Shown: positions 8,561 through 17,021, numbered from the stretch's first letter. The stretch is 37,513 nucleotides of DNA from Thermoclostridium sp. (GCA_017995215.1 JAGOJH010000021.1:1-37513), one strand, 5' to 3'. Program-made: numbers and translations. Notes: a model not told the origin generated them from the letters alone.

Positions 8561-8571
8561 CAGATGCAGGT

Positions 8572-8600
8572 GGAAGCAGGGGAACTGTCCCCCTGCTTCC
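8572..8600. terminator. Strong hairpin after the SecA-like gene (no U-tract)
   Basis: A perfect 11-bp stem, GGAAGCAGGGG / CCCCTGCTTCC, with a 7-base loop, 11 bases after the stop codon. It lacks the run of T that defines an intrinsic terminator, so it may act in 3'-end stability or Rho-linked ending. Confidence 0.5.
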
Positions 8601-8670
8601 ATACCAATCGCAGAGATAATGAATAATATAATCACTACGTACCTGGACTTCACGGGCAAAAAGTAGACTA

Positions 8671-9228
8671 CTACATGGGTTTTTTATTCTCATTCAGCCT
8701 GCCAACAATTTGTTCCAGGCGTTTCTTCTTAGTAGCTTCCGATTTGGCATCCAGATAGAGCAGCGTATAGGTTCTTCTTACTGAAAAGGACATCTTCATG
8801 AAATTTGAGTATGCTGGTTCATGGCCAAATAAGGCTTCCTCCAATATTTTAATTTGATCCTCCGTGAATTCCTGCTTCGGGACATCCCAGTTCCCTGATT
8901 TTTTTGCCTGCTCAATAGCAGCAACTCCCGCTTCAGTCATAAACCCGTTTTTTATGAGCTCCATCGCTGTTTTACGGTTCTTTTCCGACCATACGCTGTC
9001 CGTTCTTCTGGCAGAGAACCACTTCATGTATTTCGTTTCATCCACTCTTTTGATCTGACCATCAATCCAGCCGAAACACAGGGCTTCCTCTAAAGCTACT
9101 TCAGGCCCTATGGTGCTTTCCTTGCCATTCTTTCCGAAAACCAGCCAGACCCCCTTGCCGGCAACATGGTGATTCACGAGCCATTGTCTGAATTCCGACC
9201 GGCTTGTAAATAACAATTGTTCTTCCAT
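8671..9228 (-). CDS. YdeI/OmpD-associated (OmdA) family protein
   Basis: A 185-residue protein of the YdeI/OmdA family. Family marks are SRSEFRQWLVNHH near the N-terminus, the central EALCFGWIDGQIKRVDE, then WFSARRTDSVWSEKNRKT and a C-terminal basic helix (DAKSEATKKKRLEQIVGRL). The biochemical role of the family is unknown; some members are annotated as bacteriocin-protection proteins. I place the start at ATG 9226-9228 because GGAGG sits 6 bases upstream; an in-frame TTG at 9240 overlaps that site and is unlikely. It is transcribed leftward from the shared palindromic promoter. Confidence 0.85.
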   Translation of the reverse strand: MEEQLLFTSRSEFRQWLVNHHVAGKGVWLVFGKNGKESTIGPEVALEEALCFGWIDGQIKRVDETKYMKWFSARRTDSVWSEKNRKTAMELIKNGFMTEAGVAAIEQAKKSGNWDVPKQEFTEDQIKILEEALFGHEPAYSNFMKMSFSVRRTYTLLYLDAKSEATKKKRLEQIVGRLNENKKPM

Positions 9229-9328
9229 ATAATCCTCCAAATTTTCATATCAGGTTTTAAAAGCCGCACGCTTTCAATGCAGGTCTGGGATGAATGGCAA
9301 ACAGCTCTGGAACTTGTTTTATGTTAAA

Positions 9329-9360
9329 TATTGTAACGCAACCTTCCATGTGTTACAATA
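9329..9360. promoter_or_regulatory. Palindromic divergent promoter/operator
   Basis: Arms TATTGTAAC (9329-9337) and GTTACAATA (9352-9360) are perfect inverted repeats 14 bases apart. Each strand reads TTGTAA, 17 bp, TACAAT, a good sigma-A promoter in both directions. Rightward it serves the aldo/keto reductase, leftward the YdeI-like gene. The same symmetry would suit a dimeric repressor. Confidence 0.7.
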
Positions 9361-9475
9361 AGAACGTAAGTTCTTCTACGGTTGTGAATGAAAAGAGTTC
9401 AAACTTCAGGTCAATGGATTCGATATAAAAAGGTATATCTGGAAGTGAAGAAGTATTGAATTTGGAGGGATACGA

Positions 9476-10531
9476 ATGGAATACAGAACATTGGGTAATA
9501 CAGAGCTAAAAGTAAGTATCATAGGGTTGGGCATGGAATATTTACAATCGAATGTCTCCAGAGAAACAGTGATCTCTGTTGTTCATGAAGCGATTGATCA
9601 CGGCGTGAATTACTTCGATATGCTTGCTTCATCACCAGAGGTTAAAGATAACTTCGGGGCCGCTTTTAAGGGGCACAGAAATGATATCATTTTAGCTGGT
9701 CATTTAGGGATTGCTGAAACCAATGGACAGTATCGAAAGTCAAGGGATTACAAGGAATGTGAGGACCTGTTTCATGACCTGTTGAAAAGGCTTGATACCG
9801 ATCATTTGGATGTATTACATTTACATAATATTGATGAAGAAGATGATTATCAAAATGTCATCGGTAAAAATGGCCTGTATGAATTGGCAGGAAAGCTGAA
9901 GCTTGCCGGAAAGGTTCGCTTTATCTGCTTAAGCGGGCACAGCACCCATATTGCTGCACAGGCCATAAAGGATGATGTTGTGGATGTTCTGATGCATCCG
10001 ATTAATATTGTCTGGGATGTTAAAGGCAAGAGAGAATTGCTTCATCTTTGTGCTGCAGAGGGGGTAGGAGTGGTCGCCATGAAGACCTATGCAGGCGGTG
10101 CTGTTTTCACAGAGAAAATACCGGTAACGCCGCTGCAATGCATCCACTATTCATTGTCTCAACCAGCGGTAGCAACGGTGGTTGTTGGAGTAAAAAGCAA
10201 CGATGAACTAAAGGCTGCCCTTCGTTATCTGGAAGCGTCAGCAGATGAAAAAAGCTTTGATCAGGCTTTAAGCATTATCCAGAAAGATACGCAAGGCATG
10301 TGTGTATACTGTAACCATTGCCTGCCGTGCCCTGTGGGTATTGATGTGGGCCGTGTGAACAGTCTGGTATCTTCAGCGCAGTATGGGGTTACAAAAAACC
10401 TGAAGCAGGAGTATGATGCACTCATGGTTAAGGCTTCAGACTGCGTAGAATGCGGGGCCTGTGAAAGCAGATGTCCGTTCAGAGTGGACGTGGTGAACCG
10501 AATGCACAAGGCCTCAGAGCTTTTTGAATAA
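9476..10531 (+). CDS. Aldo/keto reductase-fold protein with C-terminal 4Fe-4S domain
   Basis: A 351-residue protein. Residues 1 to about 270 are an aldo/keto reductase TIM barrel (YRTLGNTELKVSIIGLGM at the start, LDVLHLHNID mid-way, VGVVAMKTYAGG later). The C-terminus is a two-cluster ferredoxin-like domain: CVYCNHCLPCPVGID and CVECGACESRCPFRVD, eight cysteines. The barrel keeps Asp48 and the LHLHN histidine, but the usual catalytic Tyr five residues after that Asp is Ser53, and the catalytic Lys site reads AGH instead of TK. Ordinary NAD(P)H carbonyl reduction is therefore doubtful; Fe-S-linked electron transfer is more likely. GGAGG lies 7 bases before the ATG; a terminator follows the stop. 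Confidence 0.88.
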   Translation: MEYRTLGNTELKVSIIGLGMEYLQSNVSRETVISVVHEAIDHGVNYFDMLASSPEVKDNFGAAFKGHRNDIILAGHLGIAETNGQYRKSRDYKECEDLFHDLLKRLDTDHLDVLHLHNIDEEDDYQNVIGKNGLYELAGKLKLAGKVRFICLSGHSTHIAAQAIKDDVVDVLMHPINIVWDVKGKRELLHLCAAEGVGVVAMKTYAGGAVFTEKIPVTPLQCIHYSLSQPAVATVVVGVKSNDELKAALRYLEASADEKSFDQALSIIQKDTQGMCVYCNHCLPCPVGIDVGRVNSLVSSAQYGVTKNLKQEYDALMVKASDCVECGACESRCPFRVDVVNRMHKASELFE

Positions 10532-10551
10532 AACCGTGAAGAAAACAATCG

Positions 10552-10579
10552 AACCTGCATCATGCATGCAGGTTTTTTT
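10552..10579 (+). terminator. Terminator of the aldo/keto reductase gene
   Basis: AACCTGCAT / ATGCAGGTT stem with a 5-base loop, then T7. Confidence 0.9.
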
Positions 10580-10630
10580 CTGTTGAAGTGACAGGACCAC
10601 AGACACCGATTTTAACAGACCTGGAGAACC

Positions 10631-10660
10631 AAAAAGGACCTGCACAGTTCATGCAAGTCC
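10631..10660 (-). terminator. Terminator of the DUF937 gene
   Basis: Read leftward: GGACTTGCA, a 7-base loop, TGCAGGTCC, then T5; nine pairs with one G-U. It faces the terminator at 10552 between convergent genes. Confidence 0.8.
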
Positions 10661-10752
10661 TTTATGTTGTTTGAAAAGCTTTATTGGTAATTCAATACTC
10701 TGGGAAATAGATGATTTTATGTTTCTCATCAGGAGTTAAAATTTCATGCTTG

Positions 10753-11328
10753 TTATTTCTTAAGGAAGCCCTTTAACAGATTTCCAACATCATCCATGAT
10801 ATCGCCATCTTTATCAGAATCCAGCAGGTTCGATACCATACCCATAATGCCATTGTTTCCACCTTGCGTTGCCAAGCCACTGAGCATTCCGGCGATCCCT
10901 GATGCATCCAGCTTCTCTTCTTTTTTCTTCTGACCCAATGCACCTAACAACAATGGTGCCATTTGAGACAACAGACCGGATACCTGGTTTGATTTCAACC
11001 CCGTTTGATTTGCCAGTTTGCTTTTAATCATATCATTTTTGCCTGCGAAGATGTGTTGCAGCATCTTTGCGCCATCAGCAGTGTTAACATTGCTTAAGAA
11101 GCCATCAACATCCGCCACATTGTCATCTTTATGATCGTCCAGTGCACCAGCCAAAGCAGCGGCTCCTTCAGACGTGCTCGCATTGCGTCCTAATGCCTGT
11201 AATAATGCCGGCATACCAAGTTTGGCAAGCTGTTGTACCTGAGAGGGTTCTGCCCCAACCGACTGGCCCAGTTTGCTTAATGTGCCCTGATTATTCATCT
11301 GCTCAGTAATTAATTTTAGAACGTCCAT
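10753..11328 (-). CDS. DUF937 (YidB-like) protein
   Basis: A 191-residue DUF937 protein. Two related helical repeats are visible: GTLSKLGQSVGAEPSQVQQL with LGMPALLQALGRNA, and KSKLANQTGLKSNQVSGLLS with MAPLLLGALGQKK. A Gly-rich linker and a C-terminal DSDKDGDIMDDVGNLLKGFL follow; the D-x-D-x-D-G-x-x-x-D pattern resembles a calcium-binding loop. The function of the family is not established. I place the start at ATG 11326-11328, 7 bases after GGAGG; an in-frame TTG at 11343 overlaps that site. The gene is divergent from the TetR gene and has its own terminator. Confidence 0.85.
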   Translation of the reverse strand: MDVLKLITEQMNNQGTLSKLGQSVGAEPSQVQQLAKLGMPALLQALGRNASTSEGAAALAGALDDHKDDNVADVDGFLSNVNTADGAKMLQHIFAGKNDMIKSKLANQTGLKSNQVSGLLSQMAPLLLGALGQKKKEEKLDASGIAGMLSGLATQGGNNGIMGMVSNLLDSDKDGDIMDDVGNLLKGFLKK

Positions 11329-11349
11329 AACACACCTCCTCAATATGGT

Positions 11350-11375
11350 TGAGATTTCATCTCATAGACATTATA
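11350..11375 (-). promoter_or_regulatory. -10 element and palindrome before the DUF937 gene
   Basis: On the minus strand TGGTATAAT (11370-11378) is an extended -10 box with no clear -35. Just downstream, TGAGAT-TTC-ATCTCA (11350-11364) is a 6-bp-arm inverted repeat in the 5' leader, either an operator or a small hairpin. Confidence 0.45.
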
Positions 11376-11514
11376 CCATGGTTTTCAAAATTAATAATAT
11401 GTTTTATCGTAAAGCAATGGTGAAAATTGCAATTAGCATCATGACCAGGGCAAGAAAGGTCATGACAAACCCGTTCAGCGAAGACGTTGTTCGATGAGGG
11501 TATTGCCATTGGTG

Positions 11515-11561
11515 TTGACAAGTGGGATATCATATAGTAACATATTGAATATAAATTCAAT
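11515..11561 (+). promoter_or_regulatory. Promoter and likely operator of the TetR gene
   Basis: TTGACA (11515-11520), 17 bp, TAACAT (11538-11543), directly followed by the inverted repeat ATTGAAT-ATAA-ATTCAAT (11544-11561), 18 bases before the start codon. An 18-bp palindrome overlapping the start of transcription fits autoregulation by the TetR protein. Confidence 0.6.
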
Positions 11562-11578
11562 GAAAAGGTATTCAACCA

Positions 11579-12154
11579 ATGCAAATACGAAAACAACAGA
11601 AGGAAAAACGAAGAAGAGAGATTCTTCTGGCCGGGCTTGATTTATTTGTCAGGAAGGGCTATTCCGCAACGAGAATTCAAGATATTGCCGATCAGGTGGG
11701 AATGAGTGTGGGGCTGCTCTTCCACTATTTTGAATCTAAGGAGAAGCTTTATGAAGAGCTGATTCAGCTTGGAGTAAAGCAGCCGATGAGTATGGTGGCA
11801 AATAAGGAAATAGAACCGTTAATGTTTTTTAAGATTGCGGTAGAGCAGCTTTTTCACTATCTGGAGACGGAACCATTTTCAGCAAAAATGTTTGTACTTA
11901 TGAATCAGGCTCATTACAATGAGGCAGCGCCTCAGTATGTAAAAGAATTACTGCAGGAATTTGATGTGTTCACACCATCCACTGAGATGATCAAGATGGG
12001 GCAGGCAAATGGCACCATCAGGGAAGGAGACCCTTACGCTTTGGCTATCGCTTTTTGGTGTGCCATCCAGGGCATTGCCGAACAGATCGCGATGGATCCT
12101 TCTGCTCCATGCCCAAAGAGCGAATGGATGATAGATATTATCAGGAGGGAGTAA
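11579..12154 (+). CDS. TetR/AcrR-family transcriptional regulator
   Basis: A 191-residue regulator. The N-terminal HTH is canonical: RREILLAGLDLFVRKGYSAT, then IQDIADQVGMSVGLLFHYFE and SKEKLYEELI. The C-terminal ligand/dimer domain (about 60-191) is not diagnostic. The start is ATG 11579, with AAAAGG 11 bases upstream. The CPBP protease gene starts 81 bases after its stop on the same strand and the DUF937 gene is divergent; either could be a target, and the palindrome at 11544 suggests it represses itself. Confidence 0.9.
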   Translation: MQIRKQQKEKRRREILLAGLDLFVRKGYSATRIQDIADQVGMSVGLLFHYFESKEKLYEELIQLGVKQPMSMVANKEIEPLMFFKIAVEQLFHYLETEPFSAKMFVLMNQAHYNEAAPQYVKELLQEFDVFTPSTEMIKMGQANGTIREGDPYALAIAFWCAIQGIAEQIAMDPSAPCPKSEWMIDIIRRE

Positions 12155-12235
12155 GGGCGTAAGGCTTTCAAGTATTTAACAGGATATGGATATTATGGCT
12201 CAAGAAAAGAAGAAAGGCAGGATTACAGGGGATAT

Positions 12236-13150
12236 ATGCAAGTAATTTCAAATAAAACCGAAGAAAGAGGCAATAAGAGAATTATTATTGACATATTTAT
12301 CTTTTCTGCAATCACCATTTTGTGTGGATGGTTGGGAGTTGCGATTGATAATATCACAAAACAGCAAGCTGGAGGGGGCCGGATTGATGGAGGTTCTCTG
12401 GGGGAATTAGTTTGGCTTGTCCTCCCGCTTCTAACAGCGTTTATTCTAAGACTTCTTTCACGGGATTTTAAAGAAGGAGGATTGAAGCTTAACCTCAAAC
12501 AAAGCTGGAAGTGGTATCTTTTTTCGATTGGAATTTATCCTGTTGCAGGTATTCTATTATTAATAGTTGGCTTTATTACAAAATCCATCAATTATAAATT
12601 ACTGAAGCTTGAAATGACAGCTTCAACGCTCACGATAGTATTACTTCAACTATTCTTTATGAAGATTTTCGAAGAGCTTCCATGGCGGGGATTTCTTGCC
12701 CAGAAATTAATTTCTTTAAAACTGAATGATTGGCTTATCTATTTGATTAACGGTTTTATCTGGTCATCCTGGCATTATGCATATTATATGGTATTTCTGC
12801 CCGACAGCTTCTTTGAGGAGGGCGGAATAATGGGTGGCTATAGTAGATTTACAGTCTGCGTCATAGCAACAATCATCATGATACTGTGGTCGGTAATGTA
12901 CGTCGAACTTTTCCGCCTGGCAAAATCAGTCTGGCCTTGCTTGATAGTGCATGTTGTTGAAGATATACTTTTTATATATATACTTGCTTCCTGGAATTCA
13001 GCAATTACTCCGGGACGGCAATTTTTAATGGATACGAATTTCGGCATTGTCTCTGTTGTTATACTTCTTGGAGCAGGATTAATACTTCGTTCAATAAGAT
13101 TGAAAAAAGAAAATGCAGAGCAAAAGAATAAGGTCGCCCGGCCGTGTTAA
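12236..13150 (+). CDS. CPBP-family intramembrane metalloprotease
   Basis: A 304-residue integral membrane protein with about seven to eight hydrophobic segments. The CPBP (Abi/CAAX-protease-like) motifs are present in order: FEELPWRGFL (motif 1, EExxxR with both glutamates and the arginine), SSWHYAYYM (motif 2, catalytic His), and LIVHVVEDILF (motif 3, His, with Glu-Asp where Asn is usual). Relatives cleave near prenylated ends or within the membrane, and some protect against self-made bacteriocins. AGGGGAT lies before the ATG. No separate promoter is evident, so cotranscription with the TetR gene is likely. Confidence 0.85.
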   Translation: MQVISNKTEERGNKRIIIDIFIFSAITILCGWLGVAIDNITKQQAGGGRIDGGSLGELVWLVLPLLTAFILRLLSRDFKEGGLKLNLKQSWKWYLFSIGIYPVAGILLLIVGFITKSINYKLLKLEMTASTLTIVLLQLFFMKIFEELPWRGFLAQKLISLKLNDWLIYLINGFIWSSWHYAYYMVFLPDSFFEEGGIMGGYSRFTVCVIATIIMILWSVMYVELFRLAKSVWPCLIVHVVEDILFIYILASWNSAITPGRQFLMDTNFGIVSVVILLGAGLILRSIRLKKENAEQKNKVARPC

Positions 13151-13276
13151 TGTAAAAGCTGTTACGTCCATGGTGACGGTAATATAGGTATCCAGGGCAA
13201 CAATATATTGAAAGGCAATATCGCCGATGGCAGATGTACAGGCGGAGTTCGTCCTGCTATGTGGATGAGGTCTTGA
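13151..13276 (+). pseudogene. C-terminal remnant of a DUF6273-like protein
   Basis: The frame ending at TGA 13274-13276 reads VHGDGNIGIQGNNILKGNIA then DGRCTGGVRPAMWMRS. The G-G-V-R-P-A-x-W ending is typical of DUF6273-type domains of clostridial surface proteins. No start codon or upstream part is present, so this is a stump. It abuts the end of the CPBP gene. Confidence 0.5.
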
Positions 13277-13301
13277 CTTTCAATTGACTTCAGCTTATGA
13301 T
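13273..13301 (+). promoter_or_regulatory. Sigma-A promoter for uvsE
   Basis: TTGACT (13273-13278), 17 bp, TATGAT (13296-13301). The leader of about 120 nt before the GTG start contains no obvious structure. Confidence 0.6.
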
Positions 13302-13425
13302 CTAAAGGAATAAATAGTGGTATGCTGTTATATGAAGCATGCCACGAAGAAGCCTGTTCGGGCATCATTTTTGATGCTTGCTTGATTGGCATTTGTAAGA
13401 AGTCAGAGCATAGAAAGGGTAGCAT

Positions 13426-14679
13426 GTGAGGATTGGTTACGCCTGCATTGCTCTTGGAAGACCCGGGAGCAAGATGAAAAGCTGTATTCTGAGGAATGCA
13501 AATGAACAGCTGTTGTTATCCCTTATTGCGTCTAATTTAGACTCTCTGAATCAACTTATTGAGTATAATATTCGAAACAATATCAGTCTTTTTCGTATCT
13601 CCTCCGATTTAATTCCATTTGGTTCAAGTGTAGCTGCAAATCTACCATGGCAAGCTTTATATGCACAAAAGCTTGCGGAAATTGGAACAAAAATTAAGAA
13701 TTCAGGTATGCGCGTATCCATGCATCCAGGCCAATACACTGTACTGAACTCCCCTGATGAATCAGTTGCACAAAGGGCTGTACAGGATCTCGAATATCAC
13801 ACCAGGGTATTAGATAGCCTGGGAGTTGGAGCAGAACATAAAATAATCCTTCATCTTGGTGGAGCATATGGAGATAAAAACCAGGCGATAAAACGTTTTG
13901 TATCACGATACCAGGAACTGAACCCCGCTGTAAAAAGCCGCTTGGTTCTGGAAAACGATGATAAGATATTCAACATTGACGATGTGCTGATAACAGCTTC
14001 AGCCACTGGTATTCCTGCAGTTTTTGACAACCTGCATCATGCTGTGAACCCTGCGGGTGAAGATGGCAGTGAATTTGATTGGATTCATAGGTGTTCCGAA
14101 ACCTGGTCCGGGGAAGATGGCCCCCAGAAAATTCATTATTCGCAGCAGCATCCTGACAAAAAGCGGGGAGCACACTCTGATTTCATCGCAATCGATCCGT
14201 TCCTTGAATTCTATCATCAAATATCCAACAGGAATATTGATATTATACTGGAGGTTAAAGATAAAAACCTGTCTGCATTGAAGTGCATTCATTGTGTTTC
14301 GAACTTAGAAATCAGCATACTGGAAAATGAATGGGCGCACTACAAATATAGCGTCCTTGAAAGATCAGCTGAGCATTACAACGCGATTCGAAAACTGTTG
14401 AAAGATAAAAATACCTATCCGGCAATAGAAATGTACCATTTGATCGAAGACGCACTGAGAACCCCTCTAGAAAAAGGGAACGCTATCAATGCAGCACAGC
14501 ATGTCTGGGGATATTTTAAAGACAAGGCTTCGACAACAGAAAAAAGACGATTTCAGGATGTTTTGCACAAGCTGGAATGGGGAAACAATGATAATAATTA
14601 TGTAAAAAGCACTCTGTTCGCAATGGCCAATAAATATCAGGAGCAGTACCTGCTGAACAGCTACTATCTCTACATATAG
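13426..14679 (+). CDS. uvsE: UV DNA damage endonuclease UvsE
   Basis: A 417-residue UVDE-family endonuclease. It cuts DNA 5' of UV photoproducts and some other lesions using metals in a TIM barrel. Family marks: RIGYACIALG at the start, LFRISSDLIPFGS, MRVSMHPGQYTVLNSPDE (metal-site His), IILHLGGAYGDK, RLVLENDD, PAVFDNLHHAVNP, and DIILEVKDKNLSALK. Length is longer than the roughly 300-residue catalytic core because of a helical C-terminal extension (about 310-417). The start is GTG with GAAAGGG about 6 bases upstream; no in-frame ATG gives the family's N-terminus. Ten bases separate its stop from the FAD oxidoreductase gene, so the two form an operon. Confidence 0.92.
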   Translation: MRIGYACIALGRPGSKMKSCILRNANEQLLLSLIASNLDSLNQLIEYNIRNNISLFRISSDLIPFGSSVAANLPWQALYAQKLAEIGTKIKNSGMRVSMHPGQYTVLNSPDESVAQRAVQDLEYHTRVLDSLGVGAEHKIILHLGGAYGDKNQAIKRFVSRYQELNPAVKSRLVLENDDKIFNIDDVLITASATGIPAVFDNLHHAVNPAGEDGSEFDWIHRCSETWSGEDGPQKIHYSQQHPDKKRGAHSDFIAIDPFLEFYHQISNRNIDIILEVKDKNLSALKCIHCVSNLEISILENEWAHYKYSVLERSAEHYNAIRKLLKDKNTYPAIEMYHLIEDALRTPLEKGNAINAAQHVWGYFKDKASTTEKRRFQDVLHKLEWGNNDNNYVKSTLFAMANKYQEQYLLNSYYLYI

Positions 14680-14689
14680 GAGAAAATGC

Positions 14690-16558
14690 ATGCAATATGA
14701 TGTCATCATTATAGGCGGCGGCTTATCCGGATTAACCGCAGGAAGCCTTCTTGCCAAAAGAAACCTGAAGGTCGCTGTGGTTGAAAAAAGCTACAACCCT
14801 GGGGGCTCCTGCACTATATTCAAGCGGGGCTCCGTGGTTTTCGATGTGGGTTCTGCCATGCTCTATGGCTTCGGAGAAAAGGGCTTCAACGCTCACCGGT
14901 TTGTATTCAATTGCCTTGAGGAACCCATTGATATCATTCAGCACGATCTTTTATACTGTGTTAACTTTAAGGGAAAAAGAATTTACTTCTGGCCCGATGT
15001 ACAAAAGTTTGCGGATGAGCTGTCGCAGGTTTTCCCATCAGAAAAGGAGAACATTCACCGTTTCTATAACGACATGTTGAGAATATACCAGCATGTCATG
15101 GTGGAGAATCCCAGCTACGCCTCAGCTGAAGAAACGAATCCGAAGACCGCATTGAAAAGCATGGTTCGTAACCCCTTGTCTTATATTCAATTTTTGGGGT
15201 ATTTGTTTAAAAACGCAAAAAGCTTACTGAAGAAGTATTTTTCTGATCCGGAACTCTTTAATTTTTTTGACAAACTCACTTCCACTTATTGCTATGCAAC
15301 GGTTGAGGAAGCGCCTGCAGTTCTGGCTGCTGTTATGTTTGTGGACAACCATGTTGGCGGCAGCTTTTATCCGGCAGGTTCTACGTTGTTCCTGCCGGGT
15401 AAGCTGGAAAAGGTGATTGAGGAAAACGACGGAGATATGCTGCTGGATCACGAAGTGACCTCCATCCTTTTTGAAAATGAAGAGCCAGCCGGGGTTAAGC
15501 TGGAGGATGGCACAGTGCTGAAAGCACCTTATATCATATATTCCGGAACCGTATGGAACCTTTACGGCAAGCTCATCGATCCCCGGTACACAAAGCCAAA
15601 GCGCAGAGAATGGGCTAGAAAGCAGGTTCCTACTTATCCGAGTGTGGTGTTGTATGCCGTGGTTGACAGGAATGTGATCCCGGAAGATACACAGCCCATA
15701 GAAATGCTGGTGTGCAATCCCGATCACCTCGATGAAAGCGAAGTGACGGCATACATACAAAGCATTGAAGACAGGACCCTTTGCGCTGAAGATGAGCATA
15801 CCGTCGTCGCAATCGGGCCAACCTTTGAAAAATGGGATTCGTCGGATGCCGTTGCTTATAAGAAGAAGAAAAGCCAGGAGCAGGCAAGGCTGGTTTCTGT
15901 GTTGGAAAAAAGGTTCCCCGGGTTTGGCCGGGCTGTTCGTTTTTCAGAAGTGGCCACACCCTGTACAATCGAAAGGTATACCCTGAAAAATGGCGGTGCT
16001 GTTGCAGGGCCAAAGCAGATGATGGGGCAGCATATGTTCCACCGGCTGCATATTCGCACCGAATGGGACAATCTGCTTTGCTGCGGAGAATCAACCGTGA
16101 TGGGTACGGGAACTCCTACCGTTACCACCTCCGGCCTTACGGCAGCAAACGTTCTGCTTTCAAAGCTCGGGAAAGAACCTTATGTCTGGCGCGAGGGTAT
16201 GAAGAACTACATCCGGCTGGTCAAAAAACCCTTCACATCGGCACAGCTATATGAAACCTATCCTGAGGCACAGCGGCATGTGATGCGACAGGCGTTGCGC
16301 TGCCGTTTTTGCGAGCATCCCTCTTGTGCAAAAAAAGGCACAACAGACATTCGCGGTATTATGCGCCGTGTGGCGGTTGGTAATTTTGCCGGCGCAAGGA
16401 AATGCTGGCTGAAGGCACCCGTTGATACGGCTACACTACAGCATTATGAGAATCGTTGTATTTATGCACTTGAAAAAGGTACGCCCATTGCCATTCGGGA
16501 GATCATTTCTGCCATTGCGAATGAATCGACGATTTTGCTCAGATGTTTCAATCTATAA
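14690..16558 (+). CDS. CrtI/CrtISO-like FAD-dependent oxidoreductase with Cys-rich C-terminus
   Basis: A 622-residue flavoprotein of the phytoene desaturase / prolycopene isomerase superfamily. The N-terminus is a Rossmann ADP-binding fold (VIIIGGGLSGLTAGSLLAKR, then VVEKSYNPGGSCTIF). Near residue 475 is the second FAD motif, CCGESTVMGTGTPTVTTSG. Beyond about residue 525 is an extension, RCRFCEHPSC...GIMRRVAVGNFAGARKC, that resembles the N-terminal 4Fe-4S domain of glutamate-synthase small subunits, but the fourth cluster cysteine (normally in a CP pair) appears to be missing. The substrate is unknown; no phytoene synthase is nearby. Tight linkage to uvsE hints at a light or oxidation stress unit. 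ATG with AGGAG 7 bases upstream. Confidence 0.85.
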   Translation: MQYDVIIIGGGLSGLTAGSLLAKRNLKVAVVEKSYNPGGSCTIFKRGSVVFDVGSAMLYGFGEKGFNAHRFVFNCLEEPIDIIQHDLLYCVNFKGKRIYFWPDVQKFADELSQVFPSEKENIHRFYNDMLRIYQHVMVENPSYASAEETNPKTALKSMVRNPLSYIQFLGYLFKNAKSLLKKYFSDPELFNFFDKLTSTYCYATVEEAPAVLAAVMFVDNHVGGSFYPAGSTLFLPGKLEKVIEENDGDMLLDHEVTSILFENEEPAGVKLEDGTVLKAPYIIYSGTVWNLYGKLIDPRYTKPKRREWARKQVPTYPSVVLYAVVDRNVIPEDTQPIEMLVCNPDHLDESEVTAYIQSIEDRTLCAEDEHTVVAIGPTFEKWDSSDAVAYKKKKSQEQARLVSVLEKRFPGFGRAVRFSEVATPCTIERYTLKNGGAVAGPKQMMGQHMFHRLHIRTEWDNLLCCGESTVMGTGTPTVTTSGLTAANVLLSKLGKEPYVWREGMKNYIRLVKKPFTSAQLYETYPEAQRHVMRQALRCRFCEHPSCAKKGTTDIRGIMRRVAVGNFAGARKCWLKAPVDTATLQHYENRCIYALEKGTPIAIREIISAIANESTILLRCFNL

Positions 16559-16608
16559 CCATGGCTTGTTACTTCAGATCAAAACTTCATATACAGGAGG
16601 TGTGAATT

Positions 16609-16954
16609 TTGAAATGGTTCGATATGCTAAAGCGGAAACGGACGCCCCGTGAAAGAGATGCACCCCTATCAGAAATAGTAAGCGATGACGCGCCGCCGGG
16701 CAATCAAGGCCATCGCACCGAACGCGGATTACAACGTCAAGGGCGTCAAGGACTTCCCGGACCAAAAGGATATTTCCTCCTGGGCAGTTGACGGGACCAA
16801 GTACATGTCAAAGCTCGGTATTATCAAGGGTGACTCGTCCGGCAACTTCATGCCCAAAGCTACTACCTCAGCGCAGACCGCATCCGGCTATGGCATGGCA
16901 ATCCATGAGGCGGCCGTTCTAATGACGGTGCGGACCTACGATGCCATGGAATAA
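16609..16954 (+). pseudogene. S-layer homology (SLH) protein remnant, out-of-frame chimera
   Basis: Two pieces in different frames. A good AGGAGG and TTG 16609 start a basic N-terminus (MKWFDMLKRKRTPRERDAPL...) that runs out at 16791. In another frame, up to TAA 16954, the text KDFPDQKDISSWAVDGTKYM then KLGIIKGDSSGNFMPKATT is one SLH module, ending AVLMTVRTYDAME. SLH modules bind secondary cell-wall polymers and normally come in threes; here there is one with no signal peptide. I read this as a deletion-fusion remnant of two genes. Base use is more GC-rich than in the neighbours. Confidence 0.65.
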
Positions 16955-16978
16955 TTCAATGGACAATCAACTGGGGAG

Positions 16979-16996
16979 GAGCGCCTTTTTGCGCTC
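16979..16996. other. Small inverted repeat
   Basis: GAGCGC-CTTTTT-GCGCTC between the SLH remnant and the lipoprotein gene. The T-run is in the loop, so this is not a standard terminator; it could be a weak attenuator or chance. Confidence 0.35.
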
Positions 16997-17021
16997 TGCC
17001 CAGAAATCTCGGAGGTGACAG

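Noticed and set aside
15224-16128. Several long antisense frames within the FAD oxidoreductase gene
   Set aside because: Shadows of codon bias on the coding strand; the translations resemble no protein family.
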